From: Priapulus caudatus | Taxonomy: Eukaryota; Priapulida; Priapulimorpha; Priapulimorphida; Priapulidae | Assembly: GCF_000485595.1 (NCBI RefSeq) | Contig: NW_014577337.1 | Location: 135,461 to 199,460 of the forward strand | Length of the DNA: 64,000 nucleotides | Direction: 5' to 3' | Position numbers and translations under genes: made by a program | Notes under the pieces: model-generated | What the model was told of the DNA's origin: nothing | The model's database searches: none | What the model saw: the letters and a program-made list of their open reading frames with translations, nothing else | Part shown: positions 43,621 to 55,590 of the stretch, piece by piece | How the letters are laid out: each line of letters opens with the position of its first letter | Position numbering within the stretch: the stretch's first letter is position 1

Positions 43621-44934
43621 CATGGCACGAGCACCTGTGGCGCCCGCACACACACCCCCAATATCAAGAGTATTGGCCCGAGTGGCGGCCGACGAGATAG
43701 CCGTACAGAGATTTGCGTCCGAAGTTGAACAAGGAAATAGTGATCGTGGCAGAAATATGCTGCCTAGTCATCTACTGTATGGGCGGGATGACGCTATGAG
43801 CAACATATCAACATACCATTTGAGTTTGAAAAGGTGAAACAGAACAAGTCAATGGTTCGACTTGGTGCTCCACGGGAAATTGAATGAGAACAGAACTTTC
43901 GTGGCCGCACGCGTTGGATACAGGTAATTCAGCCAGAACGGTGGCACAGTTCCTACCTGCGAGGTATAACAAGGCTAGAGACGGCGAGAATGATTTCAGT
44001 TACGCAGTCTATATGAACTGGGCAGAACATTGTGAGCTTGCGTCACGGCCCTAAAGAGGAGAACATCAGGACAGGTAGTGAATTGGCATTACTGATAAAA
44101 GGTGCGTGTCAGAGGAGAAATTACAACTGACCCCTGATCTGACCCTTGCAAGAGCCATCGAAATAACTAGACAGACAGAGCAGGTGAAGGCACAAGTAAC
44201 TGTTCAAGGCCACGAAGTTAGAGATCTGGAAGAAGTGGTACGACCATTTAAGCCAAAGTTTCAGCAGCAGAGTAAGCGCTACTACGGTGACAAGAATGCA
44301 TATGGAGCCACCAGGCAGGGTTACTATGTGTACCAGGTGTGGGTCGAGCCATGGTCGGGGTGACAGCTGCCCAGCGAAGGACAAGCGCTGCAGGAAGTGT
44401 AAAAAGATGGGACATTTCCAAGCTGTCTGTCGGACAAAACAGGCAAATGAGGTGACGTCACGACATGCGAATGACAGTGGTACGAGTGAGAGCTATGATA
44501 GGCTATTCATAGGATCAATCACTCAGGGTCGGGATGACCCATGGCAAGTGCAACTGGAAATTGCCGGCAAATCGGTGGATTTCAAAATAGATACTGGGGC
44601 AGACATCACCGTCATGTCAGCAAGAACGTACAGTGGCTTGCATAACAGACCAGTATTGAAGCCGACAAACACCATACTGTCCAGTCCAGGAGGAACACTA
44701 ACATGTAAGGGACAGTTTGTGATGCAGACGAGCCATACAGGGAAAATGTACAGCTTTCCAGTGGTCGTACTTACGGGCCCACAGGTTAATAATCTGTTAG
44801 GTCGACAGGTGGCATCACAAATGGGCCTAGTGAAGCGAGTCAACGAGATAGATAGAACATTGTTTGGAGATATTGGTTTGTTAAAGTGCGACCCGGTAAA
44901 AATACAGCTGAAAGAAAATTCCATACAGTATTAA
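43620..44934 (+). pseudogene. Ty3/gypsy gag and protease, disrupted
   Basis: Gag is spread over several frames from 43620. The capsid end is recognisable at 44106-44250, and the nucleocapsid follows in the frame starting 44287: CTRCGSSHGRGDSCPAKDKR and CRKCKKMGHFQAVC, two CCHC-type knuckles. The same frame continues into protease with FKIDTGADITVMS (catalytic DTGA, about 44583-44620) and LLGRQVASQMGL near 44795, ending at 44934. The 216-codon NC-protease frame is intact, but gag upstream has frameshifts (for example where the 44106 and 44287 frames overlap). The element leader before it (41815-43620) is almost entirely repeats, with no 5' gag recognised. Confidence 0.85.
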
Positions 44935-44989
44935 CACTGCCCGCAGGGTGCCATTTCCGATACTGTCCAAGGTCAAGTAGCTGGAATAT

Positions 44990-45835
44990 ATGGTGAGCGT
45001 TGGGGTCATCGAACCAGTTACCGAGCCGACAGACTGGTGCGCCCCTATGGTTCCTGTTGTTAAACGCAATGGGAATATACGCATCTGCGTGGATTGGAAG
45101 AAGCTGATTGAATTGGTGCGTCGGGAGCGATTTATACTGCCAACTTTTGATGATGTAATCCCTAAGCTGGTAGGAGCACGGGTGTTTTCGAAGTTGGATG
45201 CGTCGAGTGGGTTTTATCAAATGCCACTAGACCCTGAGAGTTCAAGATACACCACATTCATCACACCGTTTGCGTGGTACTGTTTCCGCCGTGTCCCATT
45301 CGGGATTACATCGGCACCAGAGGTGTTTCAACGTAAGATGACGGAGCTTGGACCTGGAGACATGGTACGGGTAAAGTTGGACAGGGAGAAGGGATGGAAA
45401 ACACCGGGAGTGGTTGTGAGTCAAGCGACTACCCCACGATCATACATAGTGACTACCGATGGTTCGGCAACAATGCGCCGAAATCGAAGACAGAAGGTCA
45501 GCCTTGGTGATGATGTGGCAGTTCCTGTGGAATCCCAGGATACACCCATGTTAGAGACAGTGCCATCTTCTGGTGAACGAACTGAGACTCCAGAAGATAA
45601 TGCGCATGAGATGGATGTGGAATCACATTCACCCGGTCCAGGGGCGTGTACAGGATTTGTACCAGGGGGGTCCAACCGTAACCCAAACTTGGGAGCACGC
45701 GAAGGGGGGGTGTGGGGAATTTTTTTGAAATTAGACCCCCTCAGATGCGTTTTCTGCGCGAGCAGGGGGGGTCCGGACCCCCTGGACATCCCCCCTGTAC
45801 ATGCCCCTGCGGTCCACGGACAAGCGGTCGGGTAG
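44990..45835 (+). pseudogene. Gypsy RT N-terminus fused in frame to integrase tail
   Basis: A single 281-codon frame. Residues 1-117 are the fingers and first palm part of a gypsy reverse transcriptase (TDWCAPMVPVVKRNGNIRIC, FSKLDASSGFYQMPLD, FGITSAPEVFQRKM). From residue 118 (about 45341) it switches to an integrase C-terminal region (LGPGDMVRVKLDREKGWKTP, SYIVTTDG). The catalytic YVDD box, RNase H and integrase core are deleted, removing about 2.5 kb compared with complete elements. The last ~60 codons are read through an inserted MITE (45639-45809). It cannot act as a polymerase or integrase. Confidence 0.88.
45639..45809. mobile_element. 171-bp hAT-like MITE in gypsy ORF
   Basis: Left end CAGGGGCGTGTACAGG; right end, reverse-complemented, CAGGGGCATGTACAGG. 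CGGTC flanks both sides (45634-45638, 45810-45814). Inner G/C runs (GGGGGGTCC...GGACCCCC) extend the inverted termini. Short TSD and CAGGGGC ends resemble the element at 5066-5574. Confidence 0.88.
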
Positions 45836-46068
45836 TGCGCAAGCCGTTGCGTTTTCGGGATGATATTGATAAATGATTATTGGTAGCGAGTAGTGTGGTT
45901 AAAGTAACCAGTGCTTTGTGGAAACTTTAATGAGTCAATGCATAGGGAAGTATTGCGTGACAGGGAGAAAGAAACGGTTGTAAGATTATATATTATTCGA
46001 TTCTCAGATATGTTTAAAACAATGTTCTACATTCAGTTGAGTAACAGACAATCTCAAAAGAAGGGAGA

Positions 46069-46270
46069 TGTCACGATACTATTCGGTACTACATGAGTAA
46101 TATCAGAGTGTTAGAGCCAACCGGGAAGGTTCTTAAAATCAAAACTGAAACCGACTTGTTATTCATGATCTGTGTTTGGGTGAGCTGGTTGTGTTATTGT
46201 GCGACTTGTTAAATAAATGTCTTCTGTTCATTAAAAGATATAGTTCGATCGTGGTATCCTGAACGCGACA
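46069..46270 (+). repeat. 3' LTR of the 41605-46270 gypsy element
   Basis: Preceded by the polypurine tract AAAAGAAGGGAGA (46056-46068). Ends GAACGCGACA, followed by the CAGAC target duplication (46271-46275) matching 41600-41604. Contains AATAAA at about 46213. Confidence 0.95.
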
Positions 46271-48963
46271 CAGACCTTGCCACTGAGATCTGCTGCCAAA
46301 AAAGTTTGCAGCCTCTGAATCAGTTGTTCAACGCAACTGCGCATCAGATTGTACGACAGAGAAGAGGGCTCGTCGCAAGCAAAACACTACATGCATTGTG
46401 TATGTATATAGCAGTTCATATTACACATTATCAAGCCAATACCTGTAAAATATTAATTATGGACAAGGACTCATACAACGCATATTTTTTCACATTTGTT
46501 TACAGTTTCAATGCTTTAAAGAAACCAAGTAATTCATAGCATAGAGCTGCTTGAACTATTGTTTTATGTATACTGAGAACTTGAGTTTAAGCTATTTTTG
46601 CTAATATAATGGCCAACAAATCAACATGATACTGTTTAGTTTACAGTACAGAACAGTACAGGCCAAGCACAGTACCACATGCATCAATGACTGATGATGG
46701 CATACCAGTGGCTTTCAGACCGGCCGAGCCTTATCCTGATCGACTTATTCCACTACTGGACGATCAATAGCCCTGTTCAGGTAAATAAACCAAGTGAAGA
46801 ATCGAGAAACCTATATATCTATATATCTATAAATAGAGTTAAGCGCTAGTGAGATATTGGGTAGAACAACAAATTTCACTGTCTTTTTGCTTGTAACAGA
46901 GATTCAGGTAATGGGTGATAGGTTGATATGCACTCATTATGTAACAAGTACCAACCCAGTTCCAAAACCTACGATTCATTCAATATACTTGGTGTTTAGC
47001 TAGATGTTTGGCAAGGATAAAGATTCGACAGAACAAAGCATGGAACCAGTTCCATGCTTTTATAAAGGTAAGCCATATTCAACCACTATTGAGGTTTTAT
47101 GAGGTAAATTTTTCTGTTCTTTTAGAAAAGACAATGCAGATAAATGGACTTGCACAAATCTTTTCACTAAGCATGAGAGTGATTGATTTTCGTATACACT
47201 GTTTCTTTTGACTGCCTACAGATATAGAAAAGATGTGGGCATTCCACACAAAACAATCCTGATTTCGTCAGGGTTGAGGTGGTATTAAACTCGGAAGGTG
47301 GGAAAATCACCATGTTCAACACTGTTCCACGCTGATGCCGGACCAGTGGCTCAATGACAAAGTGATCGATGGGTATTTGGCAATCACCATCAAAGAGGCC
47401 CAAGCCAAGGTAATATTGTGAGAAACATATGTAAAATACGTCGATGTCTAATATGCAGTAGTTCTTAAAATATATTTACAACAGCCACATACTACCTGCT
47501 CATACTTAAGTCAATGTTAAACCTTCATATTAAAAAGATATTGGAACAATTTCTTGCAGAAGTATCATTCCATGAATTGTGTAGTTGCTGGCCAAATTTT
47601 CCAAGGAATATACAGGAGACTGTCTGTTAAAATTAAGGTACATCCAATAAATTGTTTGCACACCTGCACATTTCTAACAGGCTAAACTGCCTTAACTTTA
47701 CCTTAACCTATCACCAGTAGTATCTTTAAACATCTAATCTCATGAAAATAATCAACACGAATAGAATAATTTGTAGGTGTACGTTAAAGTAACATGCTTA
47801 CAAGGAATTTTTATGAACATGATGCTCTCTACCCAGAACAGAACTCTCTGCCCAGTTATAACGCTGGATGTCACTGGTTGTTGGTGGTATGCAACTATTA
47901 CAGCATTATGTCTGCTAATTGATATAGCGACCAGTGCACCATTCTTTAGAAGCTAGCCGTCTCTGGAGTTCTGTAATACATCAGATTGTTAGCTACTTTG
48001 CTATATTTTTGAGCGTGTTTAAATCAAGATGAAGGTTAAGAAATACCAAAGATAGATTTATATAGTCTATGGTTGGAGGAAGGATTCGCAGCAGGCATAA
48101 TTTGCTGCTTATGTTGGGGATATAATGTTAATGTAAATTTATGTTGAACATTTACATACTATCAAATTAACTTAAAATACCATTACATCATGTCAAAATG
48201 TCAACATTTTCCCACTATATTTTTAGACATGCACATGCTATAAGTAAACAGCATGTCACTGCAATGAATGATGACGTCTGTACATTTCCAAACAACACCA
48301 TTTTGATGTAAGCTTTACATTACTTTCAGGTTGTTGATCCAGAAAGTAAACAATTTCTTTACTACAACAGTCTTGGTGAAGATGCTGGCATATGACCCAC
48401 AAACTGTTGCGCAACTGGAGGTATATATAACTAAGTGACCCGTCCTGCAATCTGATCATCACAATGCTGTTGCTAATTATAGCAACGCAATATGGTATTG
48501 ACCAACCTCAATATATTCAGACATATACATACTTACATAGACTTTTTATAGTACAGCAGATATGTGATATATTTCGACAGAATTGTGGGTTTGATGATAA
48601 AAGCATGGCATTTGGCACACAGTTAGGACATACCCTTAGGAATATTTTTGGATATAGGGACATCGCATATTTGTCCCATGGTAGCTTTGGCGGCCATTTT
48701 ACAAAATGGCGGCCTCAATTTACCATTTTCGCCCATAAGTTGAACTATATCAAGTATGATTGGTGCAAAACACATTCTAGTGGATATATGTATCATTTGT
48801 TATTGACATGTTAAGTATAGGCCTCACGTGGACTTGAACACAATTATGTATGGTGGCCTAACAGGGACGCAAATGACATTTTTCTTCCTTGTCATGCTTA
48901 TCATATCTGACAGATCTGTCTTGCTACATATGTACTAGAGCTCAGACATTGTGCATATCGTAA

Positions 48964-49570
48964 GCCTAGTATACACACATATATGACACTATAGACACAT
49001 ATATACACACTATAGGTGACACTAGCGATTCTGTACGCTGCCCGGCAGCGTATGTTTTCGCTCACGATTTTGGAACGCCGTACGAGTTGCGCGTGCAGCT
49101 GTACACATGATTGGCTGCTACCATTCGCGTTCGAACGCGATTGTTCATTGTTGGGCGCGCTGGTGCTAGACTGGTACTCGCCCCCACCTCGTTTACTCGA
49201 CCGCCATCGAGTACTAAGCGGAGAGGGTGTGAGCGGGTAGCCAGTCTACGCTAGTGCAAGCGCGCATGCCGCTGTATTGCAAGCGATGAAAAACGCGGCA
49301 GAAATATTTCAACATTCTGAATGCGAGCGATGCGCCGGGCGTATTGGGATTGCGGAGCAGATTCTGCTAATTCTTCTTTCAGGTCACGGTTGGTGGTTTT
49401 GATCTGGTGGCTTGTACGACTAAAAGGTTATTTTGACTGACTGAACAATGGCCAAGACCGTTTTATGGTGCTTTGGACAGCCCAACATCCAGGCCTCATC
49501 TGTACACATGCTTTCATATCTGACACATTTGGAGACAGTGTGTGTTTATGTCAGAAATGACACTCTGAGG
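48964..49570. other. Element interior, no ORF recognised
   Basis: Includes a CACATATATGACACTATAGA repeat near 48975-49015, then GC-richer sequence with no recognised domain. Confidence 0.4.
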
Positions 49571-52079
49571 AAGCCTATGCTGTCCAGCTGAAGTCAAAGC
49601 GTAGCACTAGTTGTGGTTCTGGGTACCAGACTCTTGCAGACAATCTTCCTCGCTTCACAAGATCGGATGTCTGCCAAAGACTATAGATATCTCCAAACTG
49701 GTTGATGGTGAGGGCATTCAGCAACATTCGAGCTACACACAGAGCCAGGGCATGATTCGTGTAGACTCGAAACACAACAAAACCACCCAATCTTTGTTTT
49801 CGAGCGCACGAAGAGGAAAAAGCCTCTCTGTGAGCCAAGTGGCAGATGTCCAAGGAAAGTACAACTACGTTCAGAGTACTGAGATCAAACCACAACCTTT
49901 TCACAAGTGTTTCTTTTTGTGACGGAACAGGCGGGTTAAGGAGACTCTGCACGATGCTTTTCACCTTTTGAGCTTGATGCCCGTGTCAGGAAATGTGCCC
50001 TGAAATAGAGGACAACCACTGTTGGCTTAAACTTAAGTGGAGGAAGATCTGTATAGCCAAGAGAGGCCAAGCCTACGCATGTGAAGTGTCTAGCCTCCCT
50101 GTACAACAAAGCCAGAGGCACGAAGTATGAATGAGGATCCACAACCAAGACGTGTAAAATCACGGCATTAGGCCCTGGCTGACGACTGGGTGTTCCTACA
50201 TTGAGGAACGCGTATGGACAATCTACTGTGCCACCAGTGTTCAAGCTAATAGACATCTGCAACCCTTCTACAACACCAGGCTGTATGCAGCTTGGAACAG
50301 TCCTGCTTTGCGCGGATTCCAACATGCGAGAGAAGCATTCATTCAAGCCACTCTGGGGCGAGCCTTTCTTGATTGCAGTGGATGGACCGAAGCCCTGGTT
50401 CAGGCCAGTTGAGTTGCCCTACCCAGGAACAGCCGAGCTCCTTCATCAAAGCGCCCATTGGTGACGCGCTACTGTAATGCCGGCAACCATCACCAGGTCA
50501 CAGCTAGTGTTCTGTATTCTCCTTCGACAGGAGGGTTACCCCAATACTGTGAACGCGGTGTTCGGTCATGGCGGACAGGTTTCGCAACTGTCAGTAGAAG
50601 TCTAGCGAGCTATACAAGTCCCACAAGTTTCAAGATTCAATGGTCGATTATGCTGCAGCTGGAACTGGAAATCATGATCTACGAGTGAATCGTCTTACGG
50701 CGAGGCGACTTCCATGCTCTAACATCGATGCCTTTGACGGCAAGCTTGTACCCTGAGGTTCTTTGCCCTGCGGGAACAACAATTAACGTCCAAGGCTGGA
50801 TTCGAGTTCACTTGCGTGACGATGGGGCACATGGAAGACAAAGCATCAATTATGTGTCGCAGAGTTCAGTGGGCTGGCGAACTTCACAGTGAAAGTAGAC
50901 ACACCACGCATTCTCTGCTTTTGGCCACGACCAGGCACATGAGCCAGAATTAACGGCATCAGTGAAAGGCAAATGGCGGAGCAGTGGCACTGACTAAGCA
51001 ATTCTGCACCGATTGCACGCGCTGCAGCGCTGGATGTGTCCGGTCCTGGAGATGGCAAGGAGTGATTGCAACGAGTTCCGCGCCCACAGCAGAGACGAGA
51101 ACAAAGAAGCCTGATGTCCAGCAACCATGAGCAGACAAGCATACGACAGCTGGCGTTTGCTCAAGACTGTTTTAAGTCACCTCTCCCGGCTGTCATGACG
51201 AGAAATGGCGGAACCCCTTCTGTGATGACAGCAATGATCTCACTTCGGTACTCAGACAGCCGGGAACCTGGAGCCGACCCAGCAGTCCATCGACACTGTG
51301 CACAGCCGCAGATCCTGAGCAGCTGTATCAGTCAATGAGCGGCTTCGATGAACCAGACGACAGCCCAATCACGGGACGCCAATCAGACGAGAAAACAACC
51401 TTCCTTCTCTTCAGCCGACCTCCAGTCAGAGAGAAATTCAGAAGCCCAGCTTCAGCTGGGCCGTGTTCGACATCCAGAATGGACTGCTCGCCATCACTCT
51501 CCCGGTTGTTCATTCAAGCCCGATGCGTGCATGGAGATGCTCAACGATTGCTGCGTTCTTTTGCTCGTGATAACCCAGGCCTGCTCCCCCTGCCCTGTCA
51601 CAGATGGGCAAAATTCGAGACTGGGCAAAAAAGTCTGGCCTGCGCGGATGCTTAGGAAGATATGAGCCCGGTCCACAAGAGAATGTAGCCAGTCGCTCAG
51701 TTGAAGTATCATCCTTGCTTATGGCAGAGCAAGCTATCCCAGACATGCTGGCACCTGGGTTGCGAAGACGTTCTGTGACCAATGCACAGCACAGGTTTTT
51801 GCCGTACATCACATCTGCAGCTACAGCATGCAATCAGAGTGTCGTCTTGGAATGAAATACCGCTGTCAGACAGTTTGAAGCCCGGACACTCGAACAAAGA
51901 GAGGTAGAGGCATCACGGAGACGAGTCGAGCCCATCTAGTTCCAATACCAGGAAACTGGCAGGCCTTCCTACGGATCGGACGAGATACAAGGTGAAGTCT
52001 GTTCTCCTTCTAGCGACGAGACTACTGCTCAAGAGACAGAGCAAAACAAGCTCATACAACTCGTTCCACAATCAGATGT
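49571..52079 (+). pseudogene. Decayed upstream part of CXC-family ORF (tentative)
   Basis: GC-richer than its surroundings, with many overlapping short frames on both strands and no long one. The recognisable C-terminal part begins at 52080, so this stretch probably holds the remains of the N-terminal and central protein, but I could not identify a motif in it with confidence. Confidence 0.35.
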
Positions 52080-52933
52080 GGTCGTGTACGCAGGCCAGAG
52101 ACATCGCTGGTAAACTTGCTCACTATGTACAACATGAAGCACAGTCAGATCCAGGCGTAATGTCTGTGAGACTCTCCACGTGGAAGATGCTGTGAAGCAG
52201 GCCTACACAAGGTGTTTTCGGATCCGTACAGTTGACACGGATGTCGTAGTCCTTGCTTGTGGCGAGCAGCCGAACGCCTCAACATAGATGAGCGTGTGGG
52301 TTTGGCTTTCGGTTACCGAGGGAAGAGCTTTAGGTACTTAAGGCAGCTCACGAGATGGCCCAGGCATTGGGAGTCTGACAAGTGTCTGTGGGATTACCTC
52401 ATTTCATGCCTTCACTGGTGTGGTGATACCGTTGTCAAGCTTTGAGGCAGGAGCAAAAAGGAGCTCGCATGGGAGACTGCGGAAGGCCCTGTGCTAGGTC
52501 ACTGCGACGCTTCTGTGCCTTGGGCGAATACCACCAAGAGTCCCTCCAATCGTAGATGACAGCATGGAGATCTTGGAGCGTTTCGTCGTTCTCCTGTATG
52601 ATCGCACTAGCAGCCACGAGCATGTCAACGATGCACGTAAGCAGCTCTTCACCCAGAAGCGTCGAGCAATAGATGCTCTCCCGCCAACTCGAGAAGCCCT
52701 CAGACAGCACATCAGGAGAACTGCCTACCAAGCTGGCTATTGAATGGGGGTGGGTGAAGAGTGATACTGGCTGGAACGTCTGCTGGACAACCCTCCCGGA
52801 GGCAACGCAAGTATGCCGGCAACTTCTCAGATGCGGCTGCAAGAAGGGATGCAGAGGACAATGCAAGTGTTTGAAGGCTGTACTCCAGTGCACGGCACTA
52901 TGCCACTGCGGCGGACAGTGTGCTCGGGAGTAG
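52080..52933 (+). pseudogene. Transposon-associated CXC (tesmin/TSO1-like) protein, C-terminal part
   Basis: Reads in several frames through landmarks of a protein family widespread in fish and invertebrate genomes, usually repetitive: LHVEDAVKQ (about 52175), IRTVDTDVVVLA (about 52222-52257), AFGYRGKSFRYL (about 52300-52335), LERFVVLLYDRTSSHEHVND (about 52570-52630), QLFTQKRRAIDALPPTREAL (about 52640-52700), IEWGWVKSD, and a cysteine-rich end CGCKKGCRGQCKC ... CTALCHCGGQC (about 52835-52922). It ends at TAG 52931-52933. The cysteine spacing is that of a CXC domain, which in tesmin/TSO1/LIN54 proteins binds DNA. The function of the transposon family protein is not known to me. Frameshifts (for example near 52190, 52440 and 52740) disable it. 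Confidence 0.75.
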
Positions 52934-53703
52934 ATCTTGCAGTATCATGGATGGCTTTGTCCGCATGGCGGATTGTTATATTTCAATATGATGTAGACAT
53001 GTACCCACTGACAATGTAAGGGTAAAATATAAATGTATGATAATATATAAGGGTAAACGCATTTACACAGTGGCAGTGCAGTTTAATGTTATAAACTGAT
53101 CATTTTCAGATTGCAAAATACAGACAAAACTCATAAAAAAAAAAAGTTGCATAATTGTTGCCTGATAGGCCAAATGAATCTGTTATGTAAGGTTATGACC
53201 TTGAATTGGCATCCCAGATTATATTTTAAGTGATATTGCATCACTTACATGCATCTCCAATTCAAAAAGTTGCACAACTTCTACAGATTATGTGTTATGT
53301 AATACCCGATCACGGCCATTTTGTAAAATGGCCGCCATTTTGGCCCCAGGAGGAATATGCAATGTCCCTATATCCAAAAATATTCCTAGTGATATGTAAT
53401 AAATGTGAGCCAAATTATATGCTTTTATCATCAAACCCACAATTTTTTCACATATCTGCTGCACTATTAATATACATAGACATTTAAATAGCTCCAGGGA
53501 AACACTGCCTGACATAAATGTAATGAGGTTCGGCCTTATAACCATGTCGGATTAAGGTTTATGAAACTACTATAACTATTGTGTTACCATAAATGTACGT
53601 TTTTTATGTATTTACTTGCATGTTTTGTGTTTATGTAAAATTGTAATAGAAAGCATTACATCAATAAGAGAGTAGAAAATTCAATACCTTTTACATTTAA
53701 CAG

Positions 53704-53819
53704 AGGTTTCCTGCGATATCATCAAGAAAATGATGGAGAATGGACAATCACGAGCTGTGTCTATCAGCTGCAACGTGACAGCTCCAGCTGTGGCGTAATG
53801 GTACTCATGGTATGATTAC
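53704..53819 (+). pseudogene. Ulp1/C48-type protease exon with catalytic Gln and Cys
   Basis: Acceptor TTTAACAG at 53703, donor GTATGA from 53820. The frame is open throughout and includes YQLQRDSSSCGVMVLM: the oxyanion-hole Gln and nucleophile Cys in the Q-x5-(S/D)CG layout of Ulp1 proteases. With the WLND, His and Asp exons at 47222-48420, all four active-site elements are present in order on the same strand. It is separated from exon G by the 5-kb TIR element. Confidence 0.78.
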
Positions 53820-54000
53820 CATGTTGCGAATTGTACACCAGAATTTCAACAAATAAGAAAACCTATTCAATGCAACATATCAACGTAAGAAAGTGCCTAA
53901 ATTAATAGCACCACGGCGATAGATGTTGTGCAATTAGCGAAATTATGTAAAATGTACACAAAGGGCTTATGCTCTGACTATGCTTTTTACGTAAACTAGT

Positions 54001-55072
54001 GTGGAGATTTCGGGGGTGTGTAACTCACATGGGCAGTAGCCTAGATCAGGATGGATAGATTGAACTCGCAGTATAGGTAGAACAACCATATATATAGACT
54101 AAAGACAGGATAAAATATAGACAGCACATAAATATCAACAACCCTGGGCGCGGCCATCTTGGATCAGGCTATCACTGCTGCTACTATGGTCGGGGAAAAC
54201 AAGGGGTGAATACGCGGAAAGCGGTAACGCAAGATAAATAGAATATAATAATCAATGCGGTTTATGTACTATTAGTCAGCATAATATAGGAGATTTGAAT
54301 AGAATGAATAGTCTAAGTTGTCGAAGAGAGAAATATTTACTTAGAAACGAGTTGCATAGGATGATGCAACCATCGTACCAGGCACTGGTTGCGTAAGATG
54401 ATGCAACAATCCGTACCAGCCACGGGTTGCGTCAGCGGGTGGAAACGATTGCACCGGCGAACGAAACAACGGCACGTAGGGAGGGCGTTGCCAGCTAGGT
54501 ATATAAGGCGCGCCGAATAGCAGAGCAGGAGCGTTATTTTTCAGGTTAGGTTTAGGAAGAAGAAGGAGAAGAGGAAGCAGAGGAAGAAGAGAAAGAGGGA
54601 GAAAGCCGTTTAGGTCTCAAGGAGAGAGATAACGGAGGGAGTAGAAGGTCGGGTTTTCAGGTAGATGAAAAGCGGAGAACAACGGGCGAGGGGAAATAAA
54701 ACAGAGAAGGAGAAGAACGGGGTTTCAGTTAGGTAGAGCCAGGAGCGACGACGAGGCGAGGACGAACAGGAGAGAGGAAGACGAAGGCGGCGACGCATTA
54801 ATGCTGTAATATTAGACGAGATAGATATAGGATCCGCTGCATATACGAATGCAGGGGAATTATTAGTAAACTAGTAAGAAGCAATAAAACAATAACCGTA
54901 CAGTTAGCCGAATCTATCTGTGTTCTGTTCCACTGGTACTACCTGTTACCTACTACGGGCATCACCGTCCTGCCTAATATAACGGCAGGAGCGAACACTG
55001 AATCCAAACAACTAGGACACGCTTTAACTATATAACGCCTGTCGTACCGTAGTCGCTACCCCTAGGGCCACT
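54001..55072 (+). repeat. Candidate solo LTR
   Basis: Begins TGTGGAG after ACTAG, ends CCACTACA before CTAAG. Contains GGTATATAAGGC (TATA box, about 54497), a purine-rich stretch 54550-54800, and GCAATAAAACAATAA (polyadenylation signal, about 54883): a U3-R-U5 order. The CTAG/CTAA flanks are an imperfect TSD. No internal region or partner LTR. It lies between the protease exon and the PHD exons. Tentative. Confidence 0.4.
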
Positions 55073-55590
55073 ACACTAAGACCTATAACATTTTGTTCTT
55101 AGTGGTAAAATCCCTTAATATAATTGCCCTTATTTGCATTTAATTAAGGCCAATATCTAGCATTTTCTTGTCGAATGTGGCACACATAGGAGTGCACACA
55201 TGGCATAATTAGTGTAAATTAATTAATAACGTGCATCCGAGTGTAATCCAGTTGTTTTCTTCGGCGGCAGAACAATTTACACTCCTGGGTACAGATGTGT
55301 CCAGCATCAGCACCCCTTCAAACAACAGGAAAATAATATCAAAAGGAAGGGCTATTAGCAATTCAATATTGAAGATGTCTGGTAAATAACGTTTATTGTT
55401 TGTATTTAAAAAGACGTGTATTTATAATTGCATTAATAGATTACACACAGTATTTTCCAAATTGTATAAATAAACGTGTAAAGTTCCATCCTACGATTAG
55501 GTTCAGACTGTGATGCAGTTACAGCAATGAGAACAAAATTTGCAGCATATAGCCGTATATTGATTTATTGTAGAGCCTGAATGCGTGCAA
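55073..55590 (+). other. Intronic sequence, one possible exon
   Basis: 55305-55381 is preceded by GTGTCCAG and followed by GGTAAAT and is open in one frame (SKGRAISNSILKMS), so it may be a small exon of the Ulp1-type gene. Otherwise AT-rich. Confidence 0.35.

Larger units (their letters stand above)
41501..48420 (+). pseudogene. Ulp1/C48-type protease gene, 5' part (multi-exon)
   Basis: SUMO-specific-protease-like cysteine peptidase gene, exons inferred from splice consensus and reading. Exon A 41501-41604 continues at 46276 (split by a gypsy insertion) and runs to about 46399 with a frameshift in an A-run. Possible exons at about 46651-46780 (one in-frame TAG) and 46995-47067. Exon D 47222-47409 ends with PDQWLNDKVIDGYL, the Ulp1 WLND substrate-binding motif, after two frameshifts. 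Exon E 47560-47637, phase 0, open. Exon F, about 47815-47886, has YNAGCHWLLVV with the catalytic His. Exon G 48330-48420 has VVDPESKQFLYYNSLG with the catalytic Asp and one frameshift near 48390. The Gln/Cys exon is at 53704-53819. Cleavage of SUMO-like conjugates is the family role. Such genes occur as host genes and as transposon cargo; which applies here is open. Frameshifts could be decay or assembly error. Confidence 0.72.
48463..53580. mobile_element. TIR element of about 5 kb with CXC-family ORF, intronic
   Basis: 48463-48740 and the reverse complement of about 53290-53580 align over 200 bp or more with indels (shared GCAGATATGTGA, GTGGGTTTGATGATAAAAGC, AGGAATATTTTTGGATATAG, GCGGCCATTTTACAAAATGG), giving long inverted termini. 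The interior encodes a decayed CXC-domain ORF (52080-52933) and upstream fragments. It lies wholly between exon G (ends 48420) and the next exon (53704) of the Ulp1-type gene, so it inserted in an intron. Exact ends and TSD were not resolved. Confidence 0.75.

Noticed and set aside
49575-50346. Minus-strand ORFs of 129 and 136 codons as a separate gene
   Set aside because: They lie in the decayed interior of the TIR element and show no motif I recognise; the recognisable protein there is on the plus strand.
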